DNA from: Pseudomonas sp. Root562
GTDB lineage: Bacteria; Pseudomonadota; Gammaproteobacteria; Pseudomonadales; Pseudomonadaceae
DNA: 64,000 bases
Assembly: GCF_001427125.1 (NCBI RefSeq)
Contig: NZ_LMGK01000023.1
Location: 124,220 to 188,219 of the forward strand
Direction of reading: 5' to 3'
Shown one piece after another: positions 17,633 through 26,251 of the stretch. Under the pieces are notes generated by a model. It was not told the DNA's origin. It did not search any database and was given only the letters and a program-made list of their open reading frames with translations. The number at the start of each line of letters is the position of its first letter. Position 1 is the first letter of the stretch. Position numbers and translations under genes: made by a program.

Positions 17633-18498
17633 GCCCAATCCTTGCGATGGCGGATCAAACCTTCCTGCGTGACCGAGGCCACCAGTTGTCCGGCGCGGTT
17701 GAATACGCTGCCACGGGAAAACCCGCGGGAATTGCCGGCCCACGGACTGTCCATCGCGTAAAGCAACCAGTCATCGGCGCGCAGGTTGGCGTGGAACCAC
17801 AACGCATGGTCGAGGCTGGCGACCTGCATGTCCTTGTGCCAGACCGATTTGCCGTGAGGCTGCATCGACGTCACGAGCAGGCCGAAATCCGAAGCGTAGG
17901 CCAGCAAGTATTTATGCAGTGCCGGGGAATCGATCAAGGCACCGTCGGCGCGAAACCAGACGTATTTGATCGGGTCCGATGGCAATGGGTTGTAGGGATC
18001 TTTCTCGGTCACCGGGCGGAATTCGATCGGCTTCGGGCACAGCAGCTTTTCGCGCATTTTCTCGGGGATCAGGTGCGCGCGTTGCTGGGTCAACTCCAGC
18101 TCCGACGGCAGATTCTCCGGGCCGACCACTTGTGGCATTTCACTCTGGTGCTGAAAGCCTTCTTCGTCGTACTGGAACGAAGCGCTGCACGTGAAGATCG
18201 GGTGGCCCTTCTGGATGGCCGTCACACGCCGCGTGCTGAAACTGCCGCCGTCACGCACCCGGTCAACCTGGTAAACCACTGGCAAACCCGCGTCGCCCGG
18301 ACGCAGGAAATAACCGTGCATCGAATGCACATGACGCGCCTCTTCCACAGTCTGACTGGCCGCCGACAGCGACTGCCCGAGCACCTGGCCACCGAACAAC
18401 TGACGAAACCCGAGGTCCTGGCTGCGGCCACGGAACAGGTTTTCCTCGATCGGTTCCAGCGTCAGCAGGTCGACCAGATCTTCCAACACTTGGCTCAT
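17629..18498 (-). CDS. tesB: Acyl-CoA thioesterase II
   Basis: A 289-residue double hot-dog thioesterase of normal TesB length. It hydrolyses medium- and long-chain acyl-CoA to free fatty acid and CoA in the cytoplasm. Family signatures are the opening LEENLFRGRSQDLGFRQLFG (written here from residues about 15-36), VHSMHGYFLRPG, and the C-terminal ASLDHALWFH with the active-site Asp. It is followed by an overlapping HAD phosphatase gene. Confidence 0.93.
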   Translation of the reverse strand: MSQVLEDLVDLLTLEPIEENLFRGRSQDLGFRQLFGGQVLGQSLSAASQTVEEARHVHSMHGYFLRPGDAGLPVVYQVDRVRDGGSFSTRRVTAIQKGHPIFTCSASFQYDEEGFQHQSEMPQVVGPENLPSELELTQQRAHLIPEKMREKLLCPKPIEFRPVTEKDPYNPLPSDPIKYVWFRADGALIDSPALHKYLLAYASDFGLLVTSMQPHGKSVWHKDMQVASLDHALWFHANLRADDWLLYAMDSPWAGNSRGFSRGSVFNRAGQLVASVTQEGLIRHRKDWA

Positions 18499-18604
18499 TC
18501 AGACTCTCCTCACACAACGCAATACCGCGCAGTCTTGGCTGCAGCGGTCGATTCAGTTTCTGGCCCGGGCCAACATGGGGTCCATTGTAAACGTCCGTGT
18601 CAGG

Positions 18605-19174
18605 TTATCCATGCAAGGTTTGCAGCCATTGTTCACGGCTGATGCGGTACAACACGTGATGACGCAGGGGATGATCGACGGCAAGCTTGGGGTGATCGAA
18701 GTCATCGGCCGGATCGTGATGCATGCCAATCGCCTGCATGACTTTTTGCGACGGCAGATTACTGTCAGCGGTAAAGGACACGACTTCGCTCAGCAGCAAG
18801 CGGTCAAACCCGCAGCGCAGAGCGGTCCACGCCGCTTCGCTGGCGTAGCCAAGGCCCCAGTGCCCGCGAGCCAGGCGCCAACCGATTTCGATGGCCGGGG
18901 TAAAAGGTGCCTCGAAACCGACCACGCCCAGCCCGGTGAAACCGATGAATTGCCCGGTATCCTTGCGCTCCAGTGCCCACAGGCCAAAACCGTGCTCGGC
19001 GAAATGGCCACGGACTCGCCCGATCAATTCAGCACTTTCCAGTCGGCTCAAGGGTGCGGGAAAATAACGCATGACCTGAGGATCGACGCACATCGCGGCA
19101 AATTCCGGCAAATCGTCATCACGCCATTGGCGCATCAGCAATCGCGCGCTTGCCAGTTCAAGTATCGGCTCCAT
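18605..19174 (-). CDS. GNAT family N-acetyltransferase, RimJ/RimL type
   Basis: A 189-residue acetyltransferase_3-type protein. It opens with the RimJ/L pattern LASARLLMRQWRDDDLPEFA, has EIGWRLARGHWGLGYASEAA in the acetyl-CoA-binding region, and SNLPSQKVMQAIGM in the last motif. Members acetylate ribosomal protein N-termini or small amines; the target here is unknown. The ATG at 19174 has GGAGGG upstream; a longer frame is possible but unsupported. Confidence 0.87.
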   Translation of the reverse strand: MEPILELASARLLMRQWRDDDLPEFAAMCVDPQVMRYFPAPLSRLESAELIGRVRGHFAEHGFGLWALERKDTGQFIGFTGLGVVGFEAPFTPAIEIGWRLARGHWGLGYASEAAWTALRCGFDRLLLSEVVSFTADSNLPSQKVMQAIGMHHDPADDFDHPKLAVDHPLRHHVLYRISREQWLQTLHG

Positions 19175-19251
19175 CGTGCCCTCCCCCCATTTCCATGCCG
19201 CCAGTCTACAACGCTGGTAGGATCCGTCTCTCATTCCCGATTGAAATCATC

Positions 19252-20172
19252 ATGCCGTTGCCGTTGATCTACCACGAAGACTACAGCCCCGAGTTTCCGG
19301 CGGATCACCGCTTCCCGATGGACAAGTTTCGCCTGTTGCGCGATCACCTGGTGGACAGCGGCCTGACCCGCGACGCCGATCTGCTGCGCCCACAACTGTG
19401 CCCGCCAGAGATTCTCGCCCTCGCCCATGACCCTTCGTATATCGAACGCTACATGAGTGGCGAGTTGTCCCGTGAAGATCAACGGCGCCTTGGCCTTCCC
19501 TGGAGCGAAGCGCTGGCGCGGCGCACGGTGCGGGCGGTCGGCGGTTCGCTGCTGGCGGCCGAGCAAGCGCTGGAACATGGGCTGGCCTGCCACCTCGCCG
19601 GCGGCACTCACCACGCGCATTACGATTACCCGGCGGGTTTCTGCATCTTCAACGACCTGGCGGTGATCAGCCACTACCTGCTGGAGAGCGGGCGTGTGAA
19701 TCGGGTGCTGATTTTCGATTGCGACGTGCATCAGGGCGATGGGACTGCTCGGATTCTGCACAACACTCCAGAGGCGATCACCGTTTCCCTGCACTGCGAG
19801 AAGAATTTTCCTGCACGCAAGGCTGAAAGCGATTGGGACATTCCGCTGCCCAATGGCATGGGCGATGCCGATTACCTGAAGGTGGTGGACGATGCACTCA
19901 ACTACCTGTTGCCGCTGTATCAACCCGACCTGGTGCTGTACGACGCCGGGGTCGATGTGCACAAGGATGACGCCCTCGGTTATCTGAAACTGACGGATGA
20001 AGGCGTCGCCGCCCGCGATGAAAGCGTGATGCGCCATTGCCTGGGCCGGGATATTCCGGTGGTCGGCGTGATCGGCGGCGGCTACAGCAAGGACCGGCAC
20101 GCCCTGGCCCGACGTCACGGCATACTCCATCACAGTGCGCAACGCGTCTGGCAGTCATCAGGTTGTCACTGA
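19252..20172 (+). CDS. Histone deacetylase-like amidohydrolase
   Basis: A 306-residue protein of the class II/IV histone deacetylase superfamily. Zinc and catalytic motifs are visible: LAGGTHHAHYDYPAGFC (catalytic His pair), FNDLAV, IFDCDVHQGDGTA (zinc-binding Asp/His) and VLYDAGVDVHKDD, with a late GGGYSKD. Bacterial members remove acetyl groups from lysine, polyamines or other amides. The ATG at 19252 gives the normal N-terminus (LIYHEDYSPEFP). It is divergent from the acetyltransferase gene with a short shared promoter region. Confidence 0.88.
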   Translation: MPLPLIYHEDYSPEFPADHRFPMDKFRLLRDHLVDSGLTRDADLLRPQLCPPEILALAHDPSYIERYMSGELSREDQRRLGLPWSEALARRTVRAVGGSLLAAEQALEHGLACHLAGGTHHAHYDYPAGFCIFNDLAVISHYLLESGRVNRVLIFDCDVHQGDGTARILHNTPEAITVSLHCEKNFPARKAESDWDIPLPNGMGDADYLKVVDDALNYLLPLYQPDLVLYDAGVDVHKDDALGYLKLTDEGVAARDESVMRHCLGRDIPVVGVIGGGYSKDRHALARRHGILHHSAQRVWQSSGCH

Positions 20173-20310
20173 CCTGTGGATGCTTTACCCACAATGCCTG
20201 TGGAACCGCCTGTGGATAACCTGAGTGAAAGGGACTACAGGCCATGCTGGGCATGGGCTACAGACCACTGATCACTTTTTGACCACCTCTTTTTGAGGAA
20301 CGCCACAATC

Positions 20311-20405
20311 CCTGTAGGAGCGAGCCTGCTCGCGATAAGGCCGGCACTTTCAACATCTTCGTCAACTGACAGATCGCCATCGCGAGCAGGCTCGCTCCTA
20401 CAGGG
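20311..20405. repeat. REPIN: two inverted GTAGGAGCGAGCCTGCTCGCGA repeats
   Basis: TGTAGGAGCGAGCCTGCTCG at the left and its inverse at the right are separated by about 50 bases. This is the classic Pseudomonas fluorescens REPIN arrangement. The remaining part of 20173-20457 has no gene. Confidence 0.88.
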
Positions 20406-20457
20406 GGCGGGGCTGCTAGAATGCCCGCCTTCATTCCGTCAGACCGCAGCGCTCTCC

Positions 20458-21699
20458 ATGACTCGATCCTCGACCTCTTCCTCTTACCAAGTCGCCATCA
20501 TCGGCGGCGGCCCTGCCGGGCTGATGGCGGCCGAAGTGTTGAGCCAGGCCGGGGTCAAGGTCGACCTGTACGACGGCATGCCCTCGGTAGGCAGGAAATT
20601 TCTGCTGGCCGGTGTCGGTGGCATGAACATCACTCACTCCGAAGCCTACCCGGCGTTCCTCTCGCGCTATGCCGAACGCGCACCGCACATGGCGCCGTTG
20701 CTGCGTGGCTTTGGCGCCGATCAGCTATGCCAGTGGATTCATGAACTGGGCATCGACACCTTCGTCGGCAGCTCCGGCCGGGTATTTCCCACCGACATGA
20801 AAGCCGCGCCGCTGTTGCGCGCCTGGCTCAAACGCCTGCGCGACAGTGGTGTAGTTATCCACACCCGTCACCGCTGGCTCGGCTGGAATGCCGACGGCAG
20901 CCTGAACGTTTCCAGCCCCGATGGCGATAAAAGCCTGACACCCGATGCGACCCTGCTCGCCCTCGGCGGCGGCAGTTGGTCGCGCCTCGGTTCGGATGGC
21001 GCGTGGATGCTGGCGCTGGAGCAGCACGGTGTCGGACTGGCGCCCTTACAACCGAGCAATTGCGGCTTCGAGGTGCAGGCCTGGAGCGCGTTGATGGTCA
21101 GCAAATTCGCCGGCACCCCGCTGAAAAACATCGCTATCGGCCTCAACGACGACGTGCCACGGCTCGGCGAATGTGTGATTACCGCCACCGGCATCGAGGG
21201 CAGCTTGATCTACGCCCTGTCGGCGCCGATTCGCGAGGCGATCAACCTGCACGGTTCGGCAACCATCCACATCGATCTGTTGCCCGGCCGGCCTGTGGAT
21301 AAAGTTCAGGCAGCCCTGAGCAAACCCCGTGGCTCGCGGTCGATGGCCAAGCATCTGCACAGTCAGTTGGGCATCGACGGGGTGAAAGCGGCGCTATTGC
21401 GAGAATTGACCACCGCCGAAACCTTCGCCAATCCAGCCCTGCTGGCCAACGCCATCAAGGCATTGCCGCTGACACTGGTGAAAACGCGGCCATTGGACGA
21501 AGCCATCAGCAGTGCCGGTGGTGTGTTGTTCCAAGCGATGGATGAGCGCTTGATGCTCAAGCAAATGCCTGGGGTGTTTTGCGCCGGAGAGATGCTGGAC
21601 TGGGAAGCGCCGACGGGCGGCTATCTGCTCACCGCGTGTTTCGCCAGTGGACGGGCGGCGGGGATCGGGATGGTGGAGTGGTTGCGGCGCAAGGGTTAA
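20458..21699 (+). CDS. NAD(P)/FAD-dependent oxidoreductase, HI0933/TIGR03862 family
   Basis: A 413-residue flavoprotein of the HI0933/YhiN-like group. The FAD-binding motif VAIIGGGPAGLMAAEVLSQ is near residues 10-28, followed by VGRKFLLAGVGGMNITHSE, a family-specific stretch. The C-terminal FAD contact is FCAGEMLDWEAPTGGYLLT. Biochemical function is not established for the family. The ATG at 20458 is chosen because longer in-frame readings run through the upstream REPIN. Confidence 0.85.
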   Translation: MTRSSTSSSYQVAIIGGGPAGLMAAEVLSQAGVKVDLYDGMPSVGRKFLLAGVGGMNITHSEAYPAFLSRYAERAPHMAPLLRGFGADQLCQWIHELGIDTFVGSSGRVFPTDMKAAPLLRAWLKRLRDSGVVIHTRHRWLGWNADGSLNVSSPDGDKSLTPDATLLALGGGSWSRLGSDGAWMLALEQHGVGLAPLQPSNCGFEVQAWSALMVSKFAGTPLKNIAIGLNDDVPRLGECVITATGIEGSLIYALSAPIREAINLHGSATIHIDLLPGRPVDKVQAALSKPRGSRSMAKHLHSQLGIDGVKAALLRELTTAETFANPALLANAIKALPLTLVKTRPLDEAISSAGGVLFQAMDERLMLKQMPGVFCAGEMLDWEAPTGGYLLTACFASGRAAGIGMVEWLRRKG

Positions 21700-21707
21700 G
21701 CATCTTC

Positions 21708-21806
21708 TTGATCGTTCCTTGATCGTTCCTTGATCGTTCCTTGATCGTTCCTTGATCGTTCCTTGATCGTTCCTTGATCGTTCCTTGATCGTTCCTTGAT
21801 CGTTCC
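21708..21806. repeat. Nine tandem copies of the 11-base unit TTGATCGTTCC
   Basis: The unit TTGATCGTTCC is repeated nine times without change, from 21708 to 21806. The last copy runs directly into the GTTCCCACGCTCTGCGTGGGAA hairpin repeat, whose own flank is GATCGTTCC. The array thus appears to be an amplification of the repeat's edge. Long minus-strand reading frames through it are artefacts of an 11-base period lacking stop codons. Confidence 0.95.
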
Positions 21807-21908
21807 CACGCTCTGCGTGGGAATGCAGCCTGGGACGCTCTGCGTCCCTTTTCAAGCCGAACGCGGAGCGTCCGTAGAGGCATTCCCACGCAGAGCGTGG
21901 GAACGATC
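21798..21908. repeat. Hairpin repeat element, GTTCCCACGC type
   Basis: A 111-base element with nested inverted repeats. The ends are GATCGTTCCCACGCTCTGCG and its inverse, and inside lie CTGGGACGCTCTGCGTCCC and GGAGCGTCC-like arms. A second copy is at 24887-24992. It lies between two converging genes. Confidence 0.85.
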
Positions 21909-21917
21909 ATTACAGGG

Positions 21918-23255
21918 TCAAGGCTTACGCTTGCGCGGCCCGGTATTGAACACCGGGACTTTTCGCACAGGCTTGATCGAAGGTTCCGCTGGAGCAACTT
22001 CCCCGCTGTCCACCCACTTGCCAAGATTGCGCTTGCCGCCACCACCCGAAGCCTTTGGCTTCTTCGGTTTCTTCGGCTTTTTGATCACCTGGCCACTGGC
22101 ATCGGTGTCCGGCACGCGGTGCTCGGGTTCGAAGTCCGGTTCGTTCTGACGCTTCAAGGTCTGACGGGTCAACATCTCGATGGCCGACAGCAGATTCACC
22201 TCATCGGCACACACCAGGGAAATCGCCTCGCCGGTCGAGCCCGCGCGGCCGGTACGGCCGATGCGGTGGATGTAGTCCTCAGCGACAATCGGCAAGTCGA
22301 AGTTGACCACCAACGGCAAGTCTTCGATGTCCAGGCCACGGGCTGCGACGTCTGTCGCGACCAGGATCTGCACTTCACTCGCCTTGAAACGATCCAGTGC
22401 ACGCTGACGAGTCGCCTGGGGTTTGTCACCGTGGATGCCGTCGGCGTTGATGCCCAGACCCTGAAGTTTTTCCACCAGCGCGTCCACGCCGTTGCGGGTC
22501 TTGGCGAACACCAGCACTTGCTTCCACTTGCCCTTGCGCATCAGGTGCACGAACAGTTCCGGCTTGCGCTTTTTGTCCACCGTCACGATCCACTGCTTAA
22601 CAGTGTTGGCTGCGACGTTGCGCGGGCTGACTTCGATGCTCAGCGGGTCGTTGAGCATCTGCCCGGCCAGCAGGCGAATGTCATCGGAGAAGGTCGCGGA
22701 GAACAACAGCGTCTGACGTTTCTTCGGCAGCGCGCGGTAAATGTTCGCCAGCTCTTCGGAAAAGCCTAGATCGAGCATGCGGTCGGCTTCGTCCAGTACC
22801 AGGGTTTGCAGCTGGTTGAACTTCAGCGCGTTCTGGCGAAACAGGTCGAGCAAGCGGCCCGGGGTCGCCACCAGCAGGTCGACGCCGCTGCGCAGCTTCA
22901 TCATTTGTGGGTTGATGCTGACGCCGCCGTATACCGCGTAGGTGCGCAACGGCAGGTTTTCGGCGTACTGGCGCACGGCTTCGTGCACCTGCTCGGCCAG
23001 CTCGCGGGTCGGCACCAGGATCAGCGCGCGGACCGAATTGGCAGTGACTTTCGGCCCTTCCATCGCCAGCAGTTGCAACAGCGGCAGCGCGAAACCGGCG
23101 GTCTTGCCGGTGCCGGTCTGGGCAGCGGCCATCAGGTCGCGACCGGCCAGCACCGCCGGAATGGCTTGCGCCTGAACCGGCGTCGGAGTCTGGTAGCCGA
23201 GCGTCTCAAGGGAGCGCAGCAAGGGTTCGATCAGGCCAAGGGTGGCGAAAGTCAT
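21918..23255 (-). CDS. rhlE: DEAD-box ATP-dependent RNA helicase, RhlE-like
   Basis: A 445-residue DEAD-box helicase with all core motifs in order: the Q motif near PTPVQAQAIPAVL, Walker A AAQTGTGKT, PTRELAEQ, VLDEADRMLDLGF, SAT, VATDVAARGLDIEDL and HRIGRTGRAG. A basic, Lys/Pro-rich tail of about 60 residues (KKPKKPKKPK, then GGGGKRN) resembles RhlE tails that bind RNA. The likely role is ribosome assembly or RNA decay, especially in the cold. The symbol is by similarity; Pseudomonas has several close paralogues. Confidence 0.85.
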   Translation of the reverse strand: MTFATLGLIEPLLRSLETLGYQTPTPVQAQAIPAVLAGRDLMAAAQTGTGKTAGFALPLLQLLAMEGPKVTANSVRALILVPTRELAEQVHEAVRQYAENLPLRTYAVYGGVSINPQMMKLRSGVDLLVATPGRLLDLFRQNALKFNQLQTLVLDEADRMLDLGFSEELANIYRALPKKRQTLLFSATFSDDIRLLAGQMLNDPLSIEVSPRNVAANTVKQWIVTVDKKRKPELFVHLMRKGKWKQVLVFAKTRNGVDALVEKLQGLGINADGIHGDKPQATRQRALDRFKASEVQILVATDVAARGLDIEDLPLVVNFDLPIVAEDYIHRIGRTGRAGSTGEAISLVCADEVNLLSAIEMLTRQTLKRQNEPDFEPEHRVPDTDASGQVIKKPKKPKKPKASGGGGKRNLGKWVDSGEVAPAEPSIKPVRKVPVFNTGPRKRKP

Positions 23256-23333
23256 GGGAATACCGTAGGAAAATTCAGCGCGGGTTGTTCAAAGCAAGTG
23301 TGCAAAGCATGATGCAATGCCGCGCAGTTTACC

Positions 23334-24284
23334 CTAATTCACACGGGATTCTGTCGGTACTGCCGTCACCACCACCGGCCGCTCTGGCGTACGGCGCCAC
23401 TGCGGCAGGCCAATCAGCACCACGGCGCTGATGATCACCGCCATTGCCAGCGCTTCCTCGATACCGATGGTCTCGCCGACGAAGACAATCCCCAGCAACA
23501 CTGCCACTGCCGGGTTGACGTAGGCATAACTGGTGGCCGCTGCCGGACGCACATGCTTCAACAGGTACATGTAGGCGTTGAAGGCGATGATCGAACCGAA
23601 CACGGTCAAGTAGGCCAACGCAGCCCAACCTTCAATCGGCGGCAGCTTTTCCAGGTGTTCCCCGCTGACGGCGCTGGCGATCAGCAACACGACACCGCCC
23701 ACCAGCATTTCCACGGCGCTGGCCATTGCGCCTTGAGGCAGCGGCAAGTGCTTGCTCCACACCGAACCGAAGGCCCAGGTGGCCGCTGCAAAAATCAGCA
23801 GCGCCGCACCCAATGGGCTCGACTGCAGGTTGGACCCCAGGTTGAGCATGGCGATGCCAATTATCCCGAGCACAATCCCGGCCCATTCGAGACGGGTATT
23901 ACGTGCGCCCCAGAAATATCCGCAGAGCAAGGTAAACAGCGGCACCGTCGCCACCGCCAGCGCTGCGACGCCGGAAGCAACGCCGGTGTGTTCCGCCACA
24001 GTGACCGCACCGTTGCCACAGGCCAGCAGCAAAATCCCGATGATCCCGGCAGCTTTCCATTGCGCCCAGGTCGGTGCCGGTGCGCCGCGCCAGCGTAAAT
24101 AGGCGTACATCAAGGTCCCGGCAATAACGAAGCGAATCCCGGCGAGCAGCAACGGCGGCCAGTACTCCACGCCAATGCGAATCACAAGATAGGTCGACCC
24201 CCAAATCACGTACAACGCGAAAAAGGCTGCGATCAGCGGTAAAGGGAAACGACGTAGGCCAGGCATGGGACGACTCACAGGCAA
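23334..24284 (-). CDS. EamA/DMT family exporter, YedA-like
   Basis: A 316-residue membrane protein with ten hydrophobic segments in two EamA repeats. The first repeat opens FFALYVIWGSTYLVIRIGVE, the signature of YedA/RhaT-type drug-metabolite exporters, and the second contains VWSKHLPLPQG and SYAYVNPAVAVLLG. It is about 150 bases from a divergent Lrp-type regulator, which may control it (position-based inference). A start at the second Met (24266) is also possible. Confidence 0.87.
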   Translation of the reverse strand: MPVSRPMPGLRRFPLPLIAAFFALYVIWGSTYLVIRIGVEYWPPLLLAGIRFVIAGTLMYAYLRWRGAPAPTWAQWKAAGIIGILLLACGNGAVTVAEHTGVASGVAALAVATVPLFTLLCGYFWGARNTRLEWAGIVLGIIGIAMLNLGSNLQSSPLGAALLIFAAATWAFGSVWSKHLPLPQGAMASAVEMLVGGVVLLIASAVSGEHLEKLPPIEGWAALAYLTVFGSIIAFNAYMYLLKHVRPAAATSYAYVNPAVAVLLGIVFVGETIGIEEALAMAVIISAVVLIGLPQWRRTPERPVVVTAVPTESRVN

Positions 24285-24433
24285 GACAAGTGAACGGCTA
24301 TTCTAGAAAGGCCGACGACGAAAAATAAGTTACAAAACTTGTTTAAAGCGCCGGTACACTTTTCAAAACACGGAGTTGAGCGCTATAAACCGTGTTTTCG
24401 AAAGTCGGCCTTTTTTTTCCAGGAGTCGCCCCG

Positions 24434-24883
24434 ATGGATAAGTACGACCGCATGCTGCTCAGCGCCCTGCTGGAAAACGGCCGTGCGTCCTACGCGGACC
24501 TGGCGCGCAAGGTCAACCTGTCCCCCCCGGCCGTGGCCGAGCGCGTGGCCAAACTCGAGGCCAGCGGCGTGATCACTGGTTATCAGGCGAAAGTCGACAT
24601 GGCCAAGCTTGGCTTGCCGATCCAGTGCGTGATCGAACTGCGCCTGAACCAGCACGGCAATCAAAAGGCCTACGACGACCTGATCAAAATCCCGCAATTG
24701 ACCGAGTGCCACCGCGTAACCGGTGACCCGTGCGTGATCATGCAAGCGGCGGTGGGCTCGATGCCGGAGCTGGAAGAGCTGATCAACCGGATCGCCACGT
24801 TCGGGTTCAGCAAGACCTCGATTGTGCTGTCGAGCGCCATCGAAAAGCGCGTGCCGTTGGGGCAGTTGGAAGGAAAACCCTGA
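24434..24883 (+). CDS. Lrp/AsnC family transcriptional regulator
   Basis: A 149-residue protein of normal Lrp length. The N-terminal helix-turn-helix spans about residues 3-60 (LLSALLENGRASYADLARKV and LSPPAVAERVAKLEASGVI). The C-terminal RAM effector domain includes ECHRVTGDPCVIMQA. The ATG at 24434 has AGGAG at good distance. Divergent from the EamA exporter, it likely regulates that gene in response to an amino acid. The upstream region has GTGTTTTCGAAAGTCGG, but no clear operator pair. Confidence 0.9.
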   Translation: MDKYDRMLLSALLENGRASYADLARKVNLSPPAVAERVAKLEASGVITGYQAKVDMAKLGLPIQCVIELRLNQHGNQKAYDDLIKIPQLTECHRVTGDPCVIMQAAVGSMPELEELINRIATFGFSKTSIVLSSAIEKRVPLGQLEGKP

Positions 24884-24886
24884 TCA

Positions 24887-24992
24887 GATCGTTCCCACGC
24901 TCTGCGTGGGAATGCCTCAATGGACGCTCTGCGTCCGCTTTGGGACGCGGAGCGTCCCGGGCTGCATCCCCACGCGGAGCGTGGGAACGATC
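24887..24992. repeat. Second copy of the GTTCCCACGC hairpin repeat
   Basis: It begins GATCGTTCCCACGCTCTGCG and ends with the inverse, enclosing GGACGCTCTGCGTCC-like and GGGACGCGGAGCGTCCC hairpins. It is the same family as 21798-21908 but without a tandem extension. Confidence 0.85.
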
Positions 24993-25005
24993 AGTGACGT
25001 TGAAT

Positions 25006-25617
25006 TTAGAACCCGCGATGGCGTTTGAGATGCTCGTTGACCTTCGCCGCCGGGACTTTCTGCAACTTGCACAGCAAATCATGGGACAACTCCCGCAGCC
25101 CGTGCTTGTGCCGCAACTCTTCAGCCAGATGCGCAGTCAGGTTGGCGGCCATTTCCGCATCAGCCATCGCCCGGTGAGCCTTGCCGGTGTGCGGCAGGTT
25201 GGCGAACGTGGTGAGGGTGCCGAGTTTGTGGTTCGGCGCGGCGGGCATCAGTCGGCGGGCCAGCAGCAGCGAACAGGCGAAGTTCTGCAACCGCGTACGT
25301 TTGATTCGCCCCAGTTCGAAGTCCCAGAACTTCTGGTCGAACGCGGCGTTGTGCGCCAGCAACGGTGTGATGCCGACGAATTCATTGACCTCGTTCATCA
25401 CCTGCTCCGCCGATGGCGCAGTGCGCAGCATGGCGTTGCTGATGCCGGTGAGCTGTTCGATGAAGGCCGGGACACGCACGCCGGCATTCATCAGGCTTTG
25501 GTAACGCTCGACGATGCGCCCCTGTTCAAGGATCACCACGGCAATTTCCGTGGCCCGGCAACTGCTGCTCGGGGAGATCCCGGTGGTTTCAAAGTCGATG
25601 ACTGCAATGCGTTCCAA
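25006..25617 (-). CDS. 3'-5' exonuclease, DnaQ-like DEDDh family
   Basis: A 203-residue DnaQ-fold exonuclease. The DEDDh residues are visible: Asp and Glu in IAVIDFETTGISP, Asp in LLAHNAAFDQKFW, and His and Asp in GKAHRAMADAE. It would remove nucleotides from 3' ends of DNA or RNA. The TTG at 25617 is chosen because GGAG lies upstream and homologous proteins begin near ERIAVIDFETTG. The alternative TTG at 25644 overlaps the upstream NYN gene's stop. It is co-oriented with the NYN gene, so the two are probably one operon. Confidence 0.8.
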   Translation of the reverse strand: MERIAVIDFETTGISPSSSCRATEIAVVILEQGRIVERYQSLMNAGVRVPAFIEQLTGISNAMLRTAPSAEQVMNEVNEFVGITPLLAHNAAFDQKFWDFELGRIKRTRLQNFACSLLLARRLMPAAPNHKLGTLTTFANLPHTGKAHRAMADAEMAANLTAHLAEELRHKHGLRELSHDLLCKLQKVPAAKVNEHLKRHRGF

Positions 25618-25640
25618 ACCTGTTTCAACTCCGTAAAAAA

Positions 25641-26120
25641 TCAATTCTTGAGCAGCAGGGCGCCTTCGATCGGCACGTAGCGGCTGGCAGCGCGGATCAG
25701 CGAGTTGGCGGTCAAGCCCGGCACGCCATAAGCCACCGCTTGCACCCCGTGCTTGCTGATGATGCGTTCGAGCAACATATCGAAATCGCCGTCACCGGAG
25801 GCCAGCACGATTTCGTCGACGTGGTCGGCGGCGTCCATGATGTCAAGGGTGATGCCCACGTCCCAGTCACCTTTGGCCGAGCCGTCGCTGCGCTGGATGT
25901 AAGGCTTGAGCTTCACGGTGAAACCGAGGTTGCGCAGGATCTGCTGGAACTGCTGCTGTTTGCTGTCGCCACGGTCGATGGCGTAGGCATAGGCTTCGAC
26001 AATCTCGCCCTGTTTGCTGACATCAGCCCACAGCGCGGCGTAGTTGAAGTGACAACCATAGGCCTGACGCACGGTGTAGTAGAGGTTCTGGACATCGGCG
26101 AACACAGCGATCTTTTTCAC
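25641..26120 (-). CDS. NYN domain protein (LabA/DUF88-like)
   Basis: A 159-residue single-domain NYN (PIN-like) protein. The acidic residues of the fold are seen in VFADVQNLYY, DWDVGITLDIMDAAD and LASGDGDFDMLLE. The family consists of putative metal-dependent ribonucleases with a FLAP/PIN-like fold. It lies directly upstream of the DEDDh exonuclease, so a shared role in RNA or DNA turnover is plausible. The specific substrate is unknown. Confidence 0.85.
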   Translation of the reverse strand: MKKIAVFADVQNLYYTVRQAYGCHFNYAALWADVSKQGEIVEAYAYAIDRGDSKQQQFQQILRNLGFTVKLKPYIQRSDGSAKGDWDVGITLDIMDAADHVDEIVLASGDGDFDMLLERIISKHGVQAVAYGVPGLTANSLIRAASRYVPIEGALLLKN

Positions 26121-26215
26121 CGCACATCCCCTTGGGCGCAGACAGGATCAGGCACCAGGCCCGAAAAGTTGCCCAGTATGCCAGCCAAAAGGAAGGTTCC
26201 GCGAATAATCGGCTA

Positions 26216-26245
26216 TGTGGCGAGGGAGCTTGCTCCCTCGCCACA
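26216..26245. repeat. Short perfect hairpin TGTGGCGAGGGAGC/GCTCCCTCGCCACA
   Basis: A 14-base-pair stem with a two-base centre, of the same intergenic family as the edges of 9264-9360. It lies six bases beyond the end of the DUF2076 gene and may act as a transcript 3' structure. Confidence 0.8.
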
Positions 26246-26251
26246 GATTTA

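Noticed and set aside
21708..21806. CRISPR array
   Set aside because: The repeats are 11 bases and directly adjacent, with no spacers and no cas genes.
21394..22045. Two minus-strand frames containing repeated GTIKERSRNDQ
   Set aside because: They are translations of the 11-base tandem array and flanking coding DNA. The real genes here are the plus-strand flavoprotein and the minus-strand helicase.
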